Positions 62,316 to 64,000 of a DNA stretch of 64,000 bases are shown in pieces (the stretch's first letter is position 1; every line of letters starts with the position of its first letter). The stretch is from positions 1-64,000 of the forward strand of contig NZ_LVJR01000020.1 in assembly GCF_001617365.1 (NCBI RefSeq), given 5' to 3'. A program made the translations under genes and the position numbers. The notes beneath the pieces were generated by a model that saw only the letters and a list, made by a program, of their open reading frames with translations, was not told the origin of the DNA and made no database searches. Origin of the DNA: Rhodanobacter sp. FW104-R8 (GTDB lineage Bacteria; Pseudomonadota; Gammaproteobacteria; Xanthomonadales; Rhodanobacteraceae).

Positions 62316-63092
62316 CTAGCGGTGCAGCGCGAACGGGCCGAAGCGCAGCATCGTCTCGCCGTGGAAGCGGCCGTCCGGGCCGAAGCGCCGTTCCGCGATC
62401 ACCCCCTCGCCGTCATGGCCGATCGCCACCACGGTGCTGGCGCGGGTACCGTACTGCTCGCCGCGGATGAACGCGGGCGACAGCAGGCGCTCGCGCTCCA
62501 GTCCCACGCCGGTATCGGGCAATTGCGCATCCGGCGCCTGCCGCTCGTCGGCAAGCGCCTCGAACAGCGGCGCGAAGTCCGCGTCGCCGCCGGCGTCGAT
62601 CCACTGCTGCAGCCGCTGCATCAGCGCGCGGGTCTTCGGCCACGGCGTGTTGAAGTCGGCGTTCGACAGGCCGTGCACGCCGGGGCTCACCGCCTGCGCC
62701 CTCGGCTCGGGGCGATTGCCGAGATAGAACGCCTCGCGCGCATCGAAGGTGAGCAGGTTGAACGGGCGGTAGTCGGCGGCCGCGCGCAGCAGCCGTCGGG
62801 CGTGCGCGGCGGCATCGGCGTCGCCGATGAGGTAGTCGGTGGCGAGCAGGCCGCGCGAGGCGCCCAGCTGCGGATCGCGCGGGTCGCGCACATTGGTCAC
62901 CACGCAGCAGCGGCCGCCGTCGGTGACCCCGAGCCAGGTACCGCCCGCCTCGAGATCGCGCCCGCCGACGATCGGCGCATCGTCCCAGCGTGCCAGCGCC
63001 GCGCTGGGACGCGCGTGGAACTCATCGCGGTTGCCGGCCAGCAGCAGGCGCCAGCGCGGGTGGGCGTCCCAGGCGAAGGCAATCAGGCACAT
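62316..63092 (-). CDS. NRDE-family (TANGO2-like) protein
   Basis: This 258-residue protein opens with MCLIAFAWDAHPRWRLLLAGNRDEF. These are the N-terminal Cys2 and the NRDE motif that define the family, related to Ntn-type hydrolases. The rest includes GGRDLEAGGTWLGV, TNVRDP and HGLSNADFNTPWPK blocks. The human relative TANGO2 is linked to haem or lipid handling; the bacterial role is open. It may be preceded on the same transcript by a small open frame (63083-63244). Confidence 0.93.
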   Translation of the reverse strand: MCLIAFAWDAHPRWRLLLAGNRDEFHARPSAALARWDDAPIVGGRDLEAGGTWLGVTDGGRCCVVTNVRDPRDPQLGASRGLLATDYLIGDADAAAHARRLLRAAADYRPFNLLTFDAREAFYLGNRPEPRAQAVSPGVHGLSNADFNTPWPKTRALMQRLQQWIDAGGDADFAPLFEALADERQAPDAQLPDTGVGLERERLLSPAFIRGEQYGTRASTVVAIGHDGEGVIAERRFGPDGRFHGETMLRFGPFALHR

Positions 63093-63244
63093 CGCGGCGA
63101 CCCGGACGGGGCAGGCCGCGCCGGCATCCGGTGGCGGTCGCCGCGGATGGCGTCGAACGCGCCGTCACGCGCGGGCGGGCCGAAGCCGCCGCCGTCGAGT
63201 CCGGAAACCGGTGCATGGAGTATGGAGTCGCCTGGCTGCGCCAT
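63083..63244 (-). CDS. Possible small coupled leader gene
   Basis: This 53-residue open frame (MAQPGDSILHAPVSG start) overlaps the NRDE gene start by 10 bases. It has a GGAAG ribosome-binding site five bases upstream of its ATG. A promoter (TTGACG-N17-TTTAGT, minus strand, 63345-63317) lies about 70 bases upstream. The product is Gly/Pro/Asp-rich, without signal or membrane segment. It may be a leader peptide or spurious; the promoter and ribosome-binding site are the only support. Confidence 0.3.
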   Translation of the reverse strand: MAQPGDSILHAPVSGLDGGGFGPPARDGAFDAIRGDRHRMPARPAPSGSPRCA

Positions 63245-63471
63245 CGTGTCTTCCGTCGTGGGCGTACCGGGCGCATGCCCGCCGGTGACACCGTCGCGGC
63301 ACGCGGATGGACGCCCACTAAAGCACAGCTGTTGCGACGCGTCAAAAGGGATTTGGACGGCCATACGCTTTCGGTTTTGAGCAGCCATCGGCGAGATCCA
63401 CCCGGGAAGTCGCCGGTCAGCCGTGGCGAGGTCGTCTCGCCTGGGCCAGCCGGCTCGGTGATAATCCGGAC
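63093..63471. other. Divergent intergenic region NRDE/envC with promoter
   Basis: This 379-base space separates the divergent NRDE and envC genes. On the minus strand TTGACG (63345-63340), a 17-base spacer, and TTTAGT (63322-63317) form a good sigma70-like promoter. On the plus strand, GATAAT just before the envC ATG could be a -10 that would give a very short leader, but no -35 is evident. Nothing else is recognised apart from the small open frame. Confidence 0.5.
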
Positions 63472-64000
63472 ATGCCCAAGCCCGCCCGCCTGCTTCGCCA
63501 CGCCCTGCCCATCCTTGCCATCGGCCTGGCCATCGCTTTCGCGCCACCCGCGCTGCAGGCGCGCCAGGACGGCAGGAGCCGCAGCGAGCAGGTCGAGGCG
63601 AAGCAGAAGCTGGCCGAACTGCGGCACCGGATGGAAGCGCTGGCGAAGGAGCAGGCCGACACCGCCGCCCGCCGCGACAGCGCGAATGCGGAGCTGGCGC
63701 GGCAGGCCAATGCGCTGGCCGGTGCGGCGCGCGCGGTGCGCCAGACCGATGCCGAACTGGCCGCCAAGCAGCGGCAGCTGGACCAACTGCAGCAGCAGCG
63801 CGCCGAACTGGGCAGGAAACTGGACGGCCAGCGCGCCGCGATTGCCGACCTGCTGCGCGCCACCTACGCGCTCGGCCACGGCTCGGACCTGCGCCTGCTG
63901 CTGGGCGACGAGGACGTGGCGCGAATCGCGCGCGCGCTGGTGTACTCGAAATATTTCCAGCAGGACCGCGTGCGGCGCGTGCAGCAGCTGATGGCCGACC
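63472..64000 (+). CDS. envC: EnvC-like murein hydrolase activator, 5' part
   Basis: The open frame runs off the window end after 176 codons. It has a signal peptide (about 1-31, ALQARQ) and then a long coiled coil of heptads rich in Gln, Ala, Glu and Leu (about 40-140), with RATYALGHGSDLRLLLG and ARALVYSKYFQ blocks. These are typical of EnvC septal factors, which activate amidases AmiA/B during division. The C-terminal LytM (M23) domain should lie beyond the window. The ATG is chosen at 63472 because signal and coiled coil begin there. Only part is seen. Confidence 0.88.
   Translation, partial: MPKPARLLRHALPILAIGLAIAFAPPALQARQDGRSRSEQVEAKQKLAELRHRMEALAKEQADTAARRDSANAELARQANALAGAARAVRQTDAELAAKQRQLDQLQQQRAELGRKLDGQRAAIADLLRATYALGHGSDLRLLLGDEDVARIARALVYSKYFQQDRVRRVQQLMAD

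Overview
The window is a high-GC gammaproteobacterial chromosome segment, most likely from the Xanthomonadales and probably the Rhodanobacteraceae (Rhodanobacter/Dyella type). This is inferred from several features: the DUF6491 lipoprotein, a three-domain CGFS glutaredoxin, a TonB receptor with TPR-sulfotransferase neighbours, GTAG-type REP palindromes, frequent TTG/GTG starts, and the tatABC, priA, aceE and maeB complement. No rRNA, tRNA, insertion sequence, prophage or CRISPR array was recognised.

Layout. 1-9,650 holds envelope and stress genes (secreted protein, glycine-zipper protein, UspA, diiron protein, two lipoproteins), an amidinohydrolase, a GH43-type glycosidase with discoidin and FN3 domains, a GST, and an MFS transporter. 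9,700-17,500 is central metabolism on the minus strand: aceE, maeB, a QEGLA-motif metallopeptidase and rsgA. 17,660-21,490 runs on the plus strand: an AlaA-like aminotransferase, an SGNH hydrolase, an LpxH-like phosphoesterase, and a glutaredoxin / A-type-like / rhodanese fusion.

21,587-30,090 is the most unusual part. On the minus strand a TonB-dependent receptor is followed by two TPR-sulfotransferases, a prolyl-4-hydroxylase-like 2OG-Fe(II) oxygenase, and a TPR aspartyl/asparaginyl beta-hydroxylase. The three central enzyme genes overlap one another. The receptor has a long AT-rich leader with a sigma70-like promoter surrounded by repeated TTACGCA boxes. A textbook terminator separates it from the enzymes. 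I infer a receptor-linked peptide or protein hydroxylation and sulfation system of unknown substrate.

30,200-42,800 carries AMP nucleosidase, DegV (with a CRP/Clp-like site upstream), an SDR, sppA, a MATE pump, a DUF3667 protein, priA (preceded by a palindromic pair of perfect DnaA boxes), tatABC and a SYLF protein. 42,885-54,500 has ferrochelatase with a coupled alpha/beta hydrolase, a DPP III-like lipoprotein, a Tet-type MFS pump coupled to DUF1993, a COG2509 flavoprotein, a FrnE-like DsbA, and a GAF-GAF-GGDEF-EAL protein. 54,700-64,000 has dinG coupled to a HutD-family gene, NnrU, an accessory-looking HTH / GHKL ATPase / STAS-like regulator, a DUF938 methyltransferase, YchJ, ligB, an NRDE protein, and the 5' part of envC, which runs off the window.

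Intrinsic terminators or GTAG palindromes lie at several convergent junctions (9,660; 21,517; 33,283; 44,786). Most of the window is ordinary conserved chromosome; accessory character is concentrated in 21.6-30.1 kb and 58.3-59.5 kb.
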